DNA from: JBDNFP01 sp041689775
Lineage (GTDB): Bacteria; Bacteroidota; Bacteroidia; Cytophagales; Spirosomataceae
Assembly: GCA_041689775.1 (NCBI GenBank)
Contig: JBDNFP010000089.1
Coordinates: forward strand, 1-16,835
DNA length: 16,835 nt
Direction: 5' to 3'
The notes under the pieces are model-generated. The model saw only the letters and a program-made list of their open reading frames with translations, was not told where the DNA came from and did not search any database. Shown here piece after piece: positions 7,419-14,827 of the stretch; the stretch's first letter is position 1; each line of letters starts with the position of its first letter. Position numbers and translations under genes: made by a program.

Positions 7419-9896
7419 TTAATTTTTCTTGCGCGCTTCTACCACCACTGCACCAATAACGAGGGCAAGTAGCAATATAGAGCTAATTAAATCGATGGTA
7501 TGACCCACGCTAACCGATACGGGGTCGAACCGGAAAATAATTGTGTGTTTCCCCGCGGGCACGCGAAGGGCGCGCAATACGTAATCTGCCCGTAGTAATG
7601 GTACCGGCTTAGTGTCGATGGTTACCTTCCAATCGTCTCGAACATTGTAGTAAATTTCGGAAAATACCGCAACTTGATCACTACCGGCCGAGCTTTCGTA
7701 CACCAGCTCGTCGGGCTTATAGCTGGTCAACTGGATAGAATTAGCGGAATCTGGCTGAATGGCTAAACCTTGCAAAGTCTGCGCAAAACGTTGGTCGATA
7801 ACGGCTTCTTTACCAGGTTGGATAGAATCGAGGGCCTTCATTTCGGCATTGGCGTTTGGTACTAGGGTGTACTTATCCACAAACCACGCATGCCCTAACG
7901 CATCAGGATTTTGTTGTACGGCTGGGTTACCTTGTTGATCCTTCGTAATGATATACTTGGTGTTGAGCATATTCAGAATACCCGGATTTGGATTCGGCTT
8001 GGCAATCTGATTTTCGATCAATTCCTGATATCGGCGCAGCTTTGCCCCGTGGTAGCCGCCAATTGACTTGTGAAAATAAGACGCCTCGGCGTTGTTGAAA
8101 GTATTTCGAAGTACATCCAAAACCCGATAATCAGGATCGGGATCGCGCAAAATTTGCTCATCCGCGGCGCTCGGACTAAGGGTTGCCTGCACAGCTTGCT
8201 TACTGACGAAATCATCGTTATTGAGGTAGCGCTTACTAACCCCAAACATATCAATGATCATCAGAAGGAGGAAGGATATATACAGTACGATCGGTTTGAT
8301 TTTTTCTTTCAACCAAAGCCAGATAAGCCCGGCGAACAAAAGGATAAAAAATGCACTACGAAGGGCGTCACTCCGCATCATACCCGTACGATCCTTGACA
8401 ATTGCCTGCATAATCTCTTGGGCAAAGGCCGGGTCTTGACTACTTTGCGAAATGCTTTCCTGGAACTGGGCATCGTTTGCACCCCGAAAATCGAAAAACA
8501 GGGTTGGTAGTAAAGCGAACACCACGCAGAGTCCGGCGGTTAGCCCCAGGCTAATGAAGAAGGGCCGGAAAATATCTTTAAATGACCACTTTTTCAGGGA
8601 TAGATCTCGGAGGGTGGCAATGGCCATGATTACCATGAGTAGTTGGGCCAACGAAAGCACCATGGTTACTGCCCTGAACTTATTGAACATGGGGAAATAA
8701 TCAAAAAAGAGGTAGTTAATCGCGGCCAGATTTTTACCCCAGGCCCATACCACGTAAAGAAGTGTTACACCAGCTACCCACCATTTTAAGGGTCCTTTGA
8801 CAATAAAAAGACCGAGTATAAACAAGAAGAAAATGATGGCCCCGGCGTAGGCCGGCCCGGCGGTACTATATTGAGTACCCCAATACAGCGGGAGTGCCTG
8901 CACGAAATTTCCAGCGTTCCCGGCATCCACCCCACGATTCACGAGGGCTTTGTACGTTTCGGATTTGTTATCGAGTGATCCTTGCGAAGGACCACCGTAC
9001 AAATGGGGAATGAGCAGGGTAAGAGTTTCGGCTATACCATAATTATATTGAAAGGCATAGTCTTTATCCAGACCATCCTGATCGGGGCTAGCGGCCGCAT
9101 CAGGGCTGAGCGAAAGTTCGGATTTTCCACGTATGGTTTCTTTAGTATAGTCATAAGCGTTCCAGAGCCGGGTAGTATGGGTACCAACGGCTACCAAGGC
9201 GGCAATTCCCAGACCCAACAGGGTCAGTACCAGCTTTTTGATCTGCCCGGTTTTTACGAGTGGAATACTCTCCAAAATAACCAGAATAAAGACCCCAATG
9301 CCAAGGTAGTAGGTGATTTGCAGATGGTTTCCGTACAGTTCGAGAGCAAAGAAGACCGCGGTAAGCGCGGCTCCGGTCAGCCAATTTTTACGAAAAGCGT
9401 GCAGAACCCCGGCGATTACGCCCGGAGCGTAGGCCAAAGCTACTATTTTTGAAATGTGCCCTGCTTCCAGGCTGGTAATAAGATAAGACCCAAAGGCGTA
9501 AGCTACTGCCCCTGACGCAGCCAACCAAAGGTTAGCACCTAGTACCAGAAATAGGATATAGGCCGAAATCATCGTCAGAAAAAATAAGCTAGCCGGTAGG
9601 GGCAAAGTGCTGTTCATGAGCCTCCCCAGCTTGGTGGAAATACTGGTAGGGTAATCGGTACCAATCAGGTAGGCAGGCATTCCTCCAAACATGCTATTGG
9701 TCCAAGACGACCATTCGCCGGTTTGTTCGTGGTACTGAACTACCTCCCGGGCGGCACTCCGGGCCTGAATATCATCGTATTGGTTTAACCGCTTTCCGTT
9801 GAGCACGGGGGATGCGTAGAGAAGGGATAGAACTGCAAAACCAACAATGGCGATCAGATGGGGCCATGTACGTTGCCAGGAAAATAAGTTTTTCAT
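7419..9896 (-). CDS. YfhO-family polytopic membrane protein
   Basis: This is an 825-residue integral membrane protein of the YfhO family, related by fold to GT-C-type glycosyltransferases. Characterised Firmicutes members (Bacillus YfhO, Listeria GtlB) are linked to lipoteichoic-acid glycosylation. Bacteroidota have no teichoic acid, so the substrate here is unknown. It opens with a membrane segment (residues 12-30), then an acidic loop motif QYDDIQ (39-44) and WTNSMFGGMPAY (65-76), both hallmarks of the Bacteroidota group. About a dozen hydrophobic segments follow to roughly residue 560. The next 220 residues are soluble and include the family-typical YVLRALRVPAGKHTIIFRF. A final membrane segment (about 797-818) ends in a basic tail, EARKKN. 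Length and frame are normal. It is transcribed alone, convergent with the heme/copper gene and divergent from pfkA. Confidence 0.88.
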   Translation of the reverse strand: MKNLFSWQRTWPHLIAIVGFAVLSLLYASPVLNGKRLNQYDDIQARSAAREVVQYHEQTGEWSSWTNSMFGGMPAYLIGTDYPTSISTKLGRLMNSTLPLPASLFFLTMISAYILFLVLGANLWLAASGAVAYAFGSYLITSLEAGHISKIVALAYAPGVIAGVLHAFRKNWLTGAALTAVFFALELYGNHLQITYYLGIGVFILVILESIPLVKTGQIKKLVLTLLGLGIAALVAVGTHTTRLWNAYDYTKETIRGKSELSLSPDAAASPDQDGLDKDYAFQYNYGIAETLTLLIPHLYGGPSQGSLDNKSETYKALVNRGVDAGNAGNFVQALPLYWGTQYSTAGPAYAGAIIFFLFILGLFIVKGPLKWWVAGVTLLYVVWAWGKNLAAINYLFFDYFPMFNKFRAVTMVLSLAQLLMVIMAIATLRDLSLKKWSFKDIFRPFFISLGLTAGLCVVFALLPTLFFDFRGANDAQFQESISQSSQDPAFAQEIMQAIVKDRTGMMRSDALRSAFFILLFAGLIWLWLKEKIKPIVLYISFLLLMIIDMFGVSKRYLNNDDFVSKQAVQATLSPSAADEQILRDPDPDYRVLDVLRNTFNNAEASYFHKSIGGYHGAKLRRYQELIENQIAKPNPNPGILNMLNTKYIITKDQQGNPAVQQNPDALGHAWFVDKYTLVPNANAEMKALDSIQPGKEAVIDQRFAQTLQGLAIQPDSANSIQLTSYKPDELVYESSAGSDQVAVFSEIYYNVRDDWKVTIDTKPVPLLRADYVLRALRVPAGKHTIIFRFDPVSVSVGHTIDLISSILLLALVIGAVVVEARKKN

Positions 9897-9984
9897 GAAA
9901 ATTAAGATTCGGCTTGTTCGGAATGAATCGTTAACGCATCAATCTAGCAAGATGATATATACGTTAAATTTTGATTAACTGACA

Positions 9985-9992
9985 CAAATATA
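9985..9992 (-). promoter_or_regulatory. Promoter -7 element for the yfhO-like gene
   Basis: Read on the minus strand, this is TATATTTG, a perfect match to the Bacteroidota TAnnTTTG element. The transcript would start near 9980 and have a leader of about 80 bases. The bases 19 upstream read GTTC, only a partial match to TTTG. The same ten-base string, TATATTTGTG, occurs in front of the RlpA-like gene. Confidence 0.5.
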
Positions 9993-10107
9993 GAAGTATT
10001 GATGTATGTTTGAACTATAAAAGAAGCGTCGCACCGCAGGGTTTTTATCTTAAAAAACCATATATAACCACCAATTTTCAGAAAATACCCAATAAATTTA
10101 CGGGTGT

Positions 10108-10136
10108 AATGTCAAAAATTAAAATTTTCTGACATT
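10108..10136. promoter_or_regulatory. Imperfect inverted repeat upstream of pfkA
   Basis: AATGTCA at 10108-10114 is mirrored by TGACATT at 10130-10136. The dyad extends inward through AAAATT/AATTTT with a one-base offset. It lies 42-70 bases before the pfkA ATG in an AT-rich 281-base divergent spacer. It could be an operator or simply a weak hairpin; it lacks a GC-rich stem, so a terminator is unlikely. No clear TAnnTTTG promoter for pfkA is visible nearby. Confidence 0.35.
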
Positions 10137-10177
10137 GTGATATCATTTACGTAGTAGTAATAACTTAATAGTCATAC

Positions 10178-11152
10178 ATGAAAAGAATTGCAGTATTTAC
10201 CTCCGGAGGAGATGCACCTGGTATGAACGCTTGTATCAGAGCCGTTGTACGAGGCGCTGTCTATCATGGAATTGAAGTGTTTGGGATCAGAAAAGGATAT
10301 AATGGTATGATTACCGGCGATCTTTTTCAAATGTCTTCGCACTCAGTGAGTAACATTGTCCAGCGGGGAGGAACGATTCTTAAATCAGCAAGGAGTAAAG
10401 AGTTTATGACCGTTGAAGGGCGCCAAAAAGCATACGAGCAACTACAACGGTACGGTATAGAAGGATTGGTCGCCATTGGAGGAAACGGAACGTTTACGGG
10501 AGCGATGATATTTCAATCAGAGTTTGGAATACCTATCGTAGGCGCTCCGGGTACTATTGATAATGATCTGTACGGCACAGACTACACCATTGGCTACGAT
10601 ACCGCCGTAAATACCGCACTGGACGCCATTGACCGCATTCGAGATACGGCTAGCTCGCACGACCGTATCTTTTTTATTGAAGTAATGGGCCGCGACTCAG
10701 GATATATTGCGATTCAGTCGGGTATTGCCGGGGGAGCCGAGCTAGTCATGGTTCCGGAGGTACTAACGCCAATTTCGGAGGTGATTGAAACATTGCAACA
10801 AGGCTGGAAAAGATCAAAATCATCTTCCATTGTGGTAGTAGCCGAGGGGGACGAAGAAGGGAATGCCGCCCATATTGCCAAACAAATCAAAGAACAGGTA
10901 GACGGCGATGTGGACATCAGGGTTACGACTCTGGGGCATACTCAACGCGGTGGCTCCCCATCTGCTCAGGACCGTATCCTGGCTAGTCGCTTGGGCTTGG
11001 GTGCCTTGGAAGGATTACTCGCTGGTCAAAAAAATGTGATGGCGGGTATTATCAATAATGATCTGGTGTATACGCCCTTTGAGGATACGATTCGGCTACC
11101 AAAGCCAATCAATGAAGATCTCCTTCGAATGGTACGTATTTTAAGTATTTAA
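10178..11152 (+). CDS. pfkA: ATP-dependent 6-phosphofructokinase
   Basis: This enzyme phosphorylates fructose 6-phosphate to fructose 1,6-bisphosphate, the committed step of glycolysis, in the cytoplasm. The 324 residues match the bacterial PfkA length. The nucleotide-binding SGGDAPGMN is at 9-17, the KSARSKEF phosphate-site segment near 69-76, and GGNGTF at 101-106. PGTIDND lies at 124-130 with catalytic Asp128, then MGRDSGY (170-176) and GHTQRGGSP (253-261). Gly at 104 and Gly at 125 mark the ATP-using type; pyrophosphate-dependent enzymes carry Asp and Lys there. Unusually, the first of these motifs has Asn103 where Escherichia coli PfkA has the Mg-associated Asp103. The gene stands alone, divergent from the yfhO-like gene and convergent with the YdcF-like gene. 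Confidence 0.96.
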   Translation: MKRIAVFTSGGDAPGMNACIRAVVRGAVYHGIEVFGIRKGYNGMITGDLFQMSSHSVSNIVQRGGTILKSARSKEFMTVEGRQKAYEQLQRYGIEGLVAIGGNGTFTGAMIFQSEFGIPIVGAPGTIDNDLYGTDYTIGYDTAVNTALDAIDRIRDTASSHDRIFFIEVMGRDSGYIAIQSGIAGGAELVMVPEVLTPISEVIETLQQGWKRSKSSSIVVVAEGDEEGNAAHIAKQIKEQVDGDVDIRVTTLGHTQRGGSPSAQDRILASRLGLGALEGLLAGQKNVMAGIINNDLVYTPFEDTIRLPKPINEDLLRMVRILSI

Positions 11153-11189
11153 GGCGAAATACTCCTTCATTTTATAAAAGTTATTTAGA

Positions 11190-11222
11190 CTGTTTGGGTT
11201 GACAAAATGTCAATTCAAACAG
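11190..11222 (+). terminator. Stem-loop between pfkA and the YdcF-like gene
   Basis: A 15-bp stem (11190-11204 with 11208-11222) closes a three-base loop in the gap between two converging genes. Two central pairs are G:T on the plus strand. They pair as G:U in the pfkA transcript but would be A:C mismatches in the opposite transcript, so the structure favours plus-strand RNA. The following T tract is poor (CTTTGAG), which makes intrinsic termination less certain; it may instead protect the mRNA end. Confidence 0.6.
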
Positions 11223-11234
11223 CTTTGAGTGTAT

Positions 11235-12008
11235 TCAGCAATAGCCCGCAATTTTGTACATGAGGTAGCCCACCCATTCTCTCCAAAGAAGATGGGAGTA
11301 GCCAAATACATTCGGGTCCGGCCTAATGTAATCGCGTAGGGTAGGTTTGAAAGAACCACTGTAACTATCAGCGGGGAAAATATCTGTGGTGATACCTACT
11401 TCCTCGAAACATCCAATGGCTCTACGCAGGTGAAACGAGGAGGTAATAAGCACATACTTGCCGTTTGGGAATTGTTTCTTCAAAATCAGGGATGAGTTAA
11501 CGGCATTTTGGCGGGTATTGCGCGACTCACCCTCTAAAATTATATCCTCTGCGGGTACTCCCCACTGGATAAGCGTTCGTTTTACTAAGGCACCATCATC
11601 GAGTTGCAACTGCATGATATGAGGCATGTCGGCTCCGCTGATCAAAAACTTTTTAATTTTTCCAGCTTTATAAAGCAGATAAGCCTGAAAAAAACGGTCG
11701 GCATGGACCCCCATGGATGGGTGGTCAATTTCTGGGCCTGAGATACTCATCATTCCCCCGGTGAGTATAATCCCTACGTCGTAGGTTGTTTGTACCTCAG
11801 AGATATTCTTAACGTCGTAGCTCCACCACTCAAATGCTTTGGTCACCAGATACTTATTGGTGAGCAGTACCATAAGCATAAAAGTGGCAAGAATAGCCCG
11901 ACGTGCTTTGGTACGGTTTCTGGTAAAGAACGCATATAGTAGTAACATACCCACGAAGCTGATGGGCATTAGGAAGAAATCGACGGTTTTGCTGAGAAAA
12001 AAGAACAT
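11235..12008 (-). CDS. YdcF/SanA-like DUF218 membrane protein
   Basis: This 257-residue protein has two N-terminal membrane segments (about 8-28 and 37-54) followed by a DUF218 domain facing one side of the inner membrane. The domain shows the family marks VGIILTGG (78-85), HADRFFQAYLLYKAGKIKKFLISG (102-125), EGESRNTRQNA (159-169) and LITSSFHLRRA (188-198). The Glu/Ser/Arg/Asn cluster and the SFH segment are the conserved, probably active-site residues. Relatives such as SanA and ElyC affect envelope integrity or lipid-carrier handling in Enterobacteria; the reaction in this lineage is not established. Length and frame are normal. It diverges from the thioredoxin-like gene over a 78-base spacer with a perfect dyad, so the two might share regulation. 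Confidence 0.88.
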   Translation of the reverse strand: MFFFLSKTVDFFLMPISFVGMLLLYAFFTRNRTKARRAILATFMLMVLLTNKYLVTKAFEWWSYDVKNISEVQTTYDVGIILTGGMMSISGPEIDHPSMGVHADRFFQAYLLYKAGKIKKFLISGADMPHIMQLQLDDGALVKRTLIQWGVPAEDIILEGESRNTRQNAVNSSLILKKQFPNGKYVLITSSFHLRRAIGCFEEVGITTDIFPADSYSGSFKPTLRDYIRPDPNVFGYSHLLWREWVGYLMYKIAGYC

Positions 12009-12023
12009 TATAGGTACGATGGT

Positions 12024-12040
12024 AAACGATTGTATCGTTT
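12024..12040. promoter_or_regulatory. Perfect dyad in a divergent promoter region
   Basis: AAACGAT (12024-12030) and ATCGTTT (12034-12040) form a perfect 7-bp inverted repeat around a TGT centre. A third half-site, ACGAT, lies exactly ten bases earlier (12016-12020 against 12026-12030), which puts it on the same face of the helix. The dyad sits in the 78-base spacer between the YdcF-like and thioredoxin-like genes and could be an operator for either or both. No regulator gene is adjacent. Confidence 0.45.
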
Positions 12041-12046
12041 TGAGGT

Positions 12047-12054
12047 TAGATTTG
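12047..12054 (+). promoter_or_regulatory. Promoter -7 element for the TlpA-like gene
   Basis: TAGATTTG is a perfect TAnnTTTG match. It starts seven bases after the dyad and would begin a leader of about 25-27 bases before the ATG at 12087. The expected TTTG at 19 bases upstream falls inside the dyad (AAAC) and does not match, so the promoter may be weak or activator-dependent. Confidence 0.45.
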
Positions 12055-12086
12055 CCAAGGGACTTTCTACATAGATCAGTAAAAGT

Positions 12087-13544
12087 ATGAAAAAAGGTTT
12101 TATTAGTACATTGTGTATATTAGTAGCCATGGCTTCGGGCTGTCAGGCGCAAGCGCAAGGATACCGGATTGAGGCTACCCTCACGGGCTTGAAGGACACA
12201 ACTTGTATTCTGGGACACTATAATTATAGTAATCAGCAATTCCTTGCTAAGGATACCGCCCGGGTGAATGGGCAGGGGAAAATGGTGTTTGAAGGGCCTC
12301 AGAATTTATCTGGTGGACTATACTTAATTTTGTTACCGGGTAATCAGCGCTGGGTTGAAGTGGTGTACTCGGGTGAAGAAACTAACTTTTCACTCAAAAC
12401 AGATACCAGTTCTATTGTGACGGGTATGGTGGTGTCAGGTTCAGCCGAAAACCAGCTTTTCTATAACTACCAGAAGGCAATCCGTAGTACAATGCGGGAT
12501 ATCGAGGCGCTCAACACCGAGAAACTAATAAAAAAGGACGCGGTGACGGCTAATCTGGTGGACAAAAAATTGATCGCTGCTCAGGATAAGTTCAGCACCT
12601 TTCGGAAGAGCTTTCTCTTGGATAATACTGCGACTTTTACCGCCAAACTACTGAAAGCATCCATTGAGCCCGAAATACCAGAGGCGCCGACTTTGACCAA
12701 CGGTAAGAAAGACTCTTTGTGGGTGTTTAATTACTATAAAACACACTACTGGGATAACTTTGATTTAACGGATTCCCGGTTATTAAAAGCTCCTTTTATC
12801 CAGCCTAAGCTGGAACGTTACATTAAGAGTCTGGTAGTTCAGGTGGCCGATTCTATTACCAAAGATGTGGATGCTCTGGTTCAGAAAACCGCTAAAAACA
12901 AAGAATTAAAGTCTTACATTATTTACTACGTGACCAGCGAGTACGAAAACCCCAAAGTAGTAGGTACGGAAGGTGTGTTTGTTCATATGGCCGAGAAATA
13001 TTACCTAACGGGTCAGATGGAGGTGTCGGAAGATGCTAAGAAGCGAATCAGAGAGCGGGTAAATAGCATGAAACCGGTGTTGGTGGATAAAATAATGCCC
13101 GACCTGGCACTTTCTGATCTTAACCGGAAACCCCTGAGTATTCATGGAATAAAATCAGATTATACGGTAGTGTTTTTCTATTCTCCTACTTGTGGGCACT
13201 GCAAAGAAGCGGCACCTATACTGAAAGAATTTTATGACAAGAATAAAGACAAAGGACTGAAAGTATTAGCCGTAGCGACCGAACAAAGCCCGGAATGGAA
13301 AAAGTATGTTCAAGATTATAAATTGGAAGAGCTTCTACATGGATATGATTTTACCCAACAGACTGACTACCGGTTAAAGTACGATGTGTTCGCAACGCCA
13401 ACGGTCTACGTGCTTGATAAGAACAAGAAAATCATTGCCCGGCGAATGCCCGTGGAACAGCTGGATGATTTTTACAATTTTTATCTGAAAAATCATCCTC
13501 TGGAGGTGGTTAAAAGTGCTTCGGTTGGTAAAATAGGGAAGTAA
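12087..13544 (+). CDS. TlpA-like thiol-disulfide oxidoreductase (DUF4369/DUF5106 type)
   Basis: This 485-residue exported protein should reduce or isomerise disulfides, or transfer electrons, in the periplasm. The signal peptide ends at ASGC, so Cys19 may be lipidated; cleavage after AQAQ is the alternative. Residues 26-115 resemble DUF4369, a beta domain common at the start of Bacteroidota TlpA-like proteins. Residues 120-320 are a helical region resembling DUF5106 (YYKTHYWDNFDLTDSRLLKAP). Residues 333-475 are a thioredoxin fold with active site C369-G-H-C372 in FFYSPTCGHCKEAAPIL and cis-proline Pro438 in FATPTVYVLD. All catalytic residues are present and the length is normal. It is probably monocistronic, with a strong terminator 17 bases downstream. 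Its substrates are unknown. Confidence 0.9.
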   Translation: MKKGFISTLCILVAMASGCQAQAQGYRIEATLTGLKDTTCILGHYNYSNQQFLAKDTARVNGQGKMVFEGPQNLSGGLYLILLPGNQRWVEVVYSGEETNFSLKTDTSSIVTGMVVSGSAENQLFYNYQKAIRSTMRDIEALNTEKLIKKDAVTANLVDKKLIAAQDKFSTFRKSFLLDNTATFTAKLLKASIEPEIPEAPTLTNGKKDSLWVFNYYKTHYWDNFDLTDSRLLKAPFIQPKLERYIKSLVVQVADSITKDVDALVQKTAKNKELKSYIIYYVTSEYENPKVVGTEGVFVHMAEKYYLTGQMEVSEDAKKRIRERVNSMKPVLVDKIMPDLALSDLNRKPLSIHGIKSDYTVVFFYSPTCGHCKEAAPILKEFYDKNKDKGLKVLAVATEQSPEWKKYVQDYKLEELLHGYDFTQQTDYRLKYDVFATPTVYVLDKNKKIIARRMPVEQLDDFYNFYLKNHPLEVVKSASVGKIGK

Positions 13545-13560
13545 ATACTAATTAGACATA

Positions 13561-13595
13561 AAAACGAGGCTATGGTACTTCCATAGCCTCGTTTT
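13561..13595. terminator. Perfect bidirectional terminator
   Basis: A perfect 15-bp stem (13561-13575 with 13581-13595) with a GC-rich core and a five-base loop separates the converging TlpA-like gene and the lipoprotein gene. The outer A:T pairs give a T run at the end of the hairpin in both directions, so it can stop transcription on either strand. Confidence 0.9.
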
Positions 13596-13621
13596 GCGTA
13601 AAATAATGGGAGAAGAATAGC

Positions 13622-14767
13622 TTAATATTTGTCGTAGAAACTTTTGAGATTGCTGGTTAGCTGGCCGTAAATAGGCTTACTGAATTCGACAAAAAGTTGC
13701 TGGGGAGCAGGCGGCATAAGCTCTCTGACCGTAGAAATTCGCTTTTGGTCGGCGCTCAGTGCTCGTTCATCCCCGTTAAAATTACCCCATTCACAAACCC
13801 AGCTAAACTCTCCGGGGATTTTATCCTGATAAATGATCCTCTTGGTAGAAAAGTCACGAATCTGCATATCAAGTAAGCCACCAGAAAGTACCGTCTTACG
13901 GCTTTTTGTCAACTTAGCGGTTACCGTGTTGAACACCTCAACTTTCTTTCCATCGACGGTGGCTTCGCCTACCTTCACGCTATCCTTACTGGTCACTACT
14001 TCGGTTTTAGTTTCAATAAGGGTTTGCCCAATCGCAAAGTCATCAAATTGTAACGTCACTACGTGGTCGGGGCGTACCTTCTGATCGGTGGCTTCGCTGG
14101 GGGTGTAGAACTGCACAAATTTGTTGAGTCGACGATTACTTTGCAGAAACTCATTTACGCGGTCCTGGAAGTACTCATTACTGAGCTGATAGGTGCGCGA
14201 TGTTACCAGTACTTGTTCCACCACTACTTTAAAAGAGGCTTCATTATAGGCTTCGTCTAGTTTCTGATCGACATTCCTGAAATTAGGTATCTGTTGGCTT
14301 GCTATTTCAAAATGATTAAAGGCCAATCGGGCGTTTTCGCGTCCTCCCTGGTTGAGTCGGGCCTCGCCAGCGTTGTATCTGACCGTGGCTGCTTCTTGTC
14401 GGGCCTCTTCTTCCTGATCAAAATAGCTCTTGGCATCAACCAGTCGTTGGCATGGGGTACACCCATCAATGGCATTGTACAACGTATTCAATTGAGAATA
14501 GATATCGGCAGTGCGTTCAAATTTGAAGGGATCAGTAGAGGCTTCATTGCGCCGGAGATCTTCTAGGTGCTGCTGAACAGCCATTGGGTAGGCTTCTTTC
14601 AGGATATTGGCAGAGGAGGAGCGGGCGTTATCATTGAGGCGGGAAACCGCGAGGACAACAGATTCATCGTAATCACCACGTTTCAGTGATTTTTTTGCGG
14701 ATTTACAGGAGTCAAGGCCAAGCATAACAATGATTGCCAAAAAACTGTATCGAGCGAAGTTTTTCAT
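13622..14767 (-). CDS. Unrecognised 381-residue lipoprotein
   Basis: I cannot assign this protein to a named family. It has a lipoprotein signal (YSFLAIIVMLGLDSC, Cys21), although Asp at the -2 position is unusual for a lipobox. Residues 25-190 are helical and look like repeat-type (TPR-like) helices: KRGDYDESVVLAVSRL and VRYNAGEARLNQGGRENARLAFNHF. They include a CxxC pair at 103-106 (GCTPC). Residues 215-330 are mostly beta strands (HVVTLQFDDFAIGQT, KVEVFNTVTAKL, RIIYQDKIPGEFSWVCEW), with a lone Cys325. The C-terminus returns to helix. It is the last of three minus-strand genes, 60 bases after the DUF58 gene with no hairpin between, and ends at a strong terminator. An envelope structural or assembly role is only a guess. 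Confidence 0.78.
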   Translation of the reverse strand: MKNFARYSFLAIIVMLGLDSCKSAKKSLKRGDYDESVVLAVSRLNDNARSSSANILKEAYPMAVQQHLEDLRRNEASTDPFKFERTADIYSQLNTLYNAIDGCTPCQRLVDAKSYFDQEEEARQEAATVRYNAGEARLNQGGRENARLAFNHFEIASQQIPNFRNVDQKLDEAYNEASFKVVVEQVLVTSRTYQLSNEYFQDRVNEFLQSNRRLNKFVQFYTPSEATDQKVRPDHVVTLQFDDFAIGQTLIETKTEVVTSKDSVKVGEATVDGKKVEVFNTVTAKLTKSRKTVLSGGLLDMQIRDFSTKRIIYQDKIPGEFSWVCEWGNFNGDERALSADQKRISTVRELMPPAPQQLFVEFSKPIYGQLTSNLKSFYDKY

Positions 14768-14827
14768 GGTTTAAATAGAAATTATGGGAAGGCTCAACGA
14801 GACCTAAATGTCAAATTTCTTAAAAAA

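Noticed and set aside
8070..9452. Long plus-strand open frames opposite the yfhO-like gene
   Set aside because: They overlap a clear membrane-protein gene, show low-complexity or basic translations with no family features, and have no promoter or terminator of their own.
10108..14815. Recurrent AATGTCA-type strings (10108, 11207, 14807 regions) as a shared operator
   Set aside because: The strings are short, AT-rich and in different contexts (promoter, hairpin, coding gap); three such matches in this window are expected by chance.
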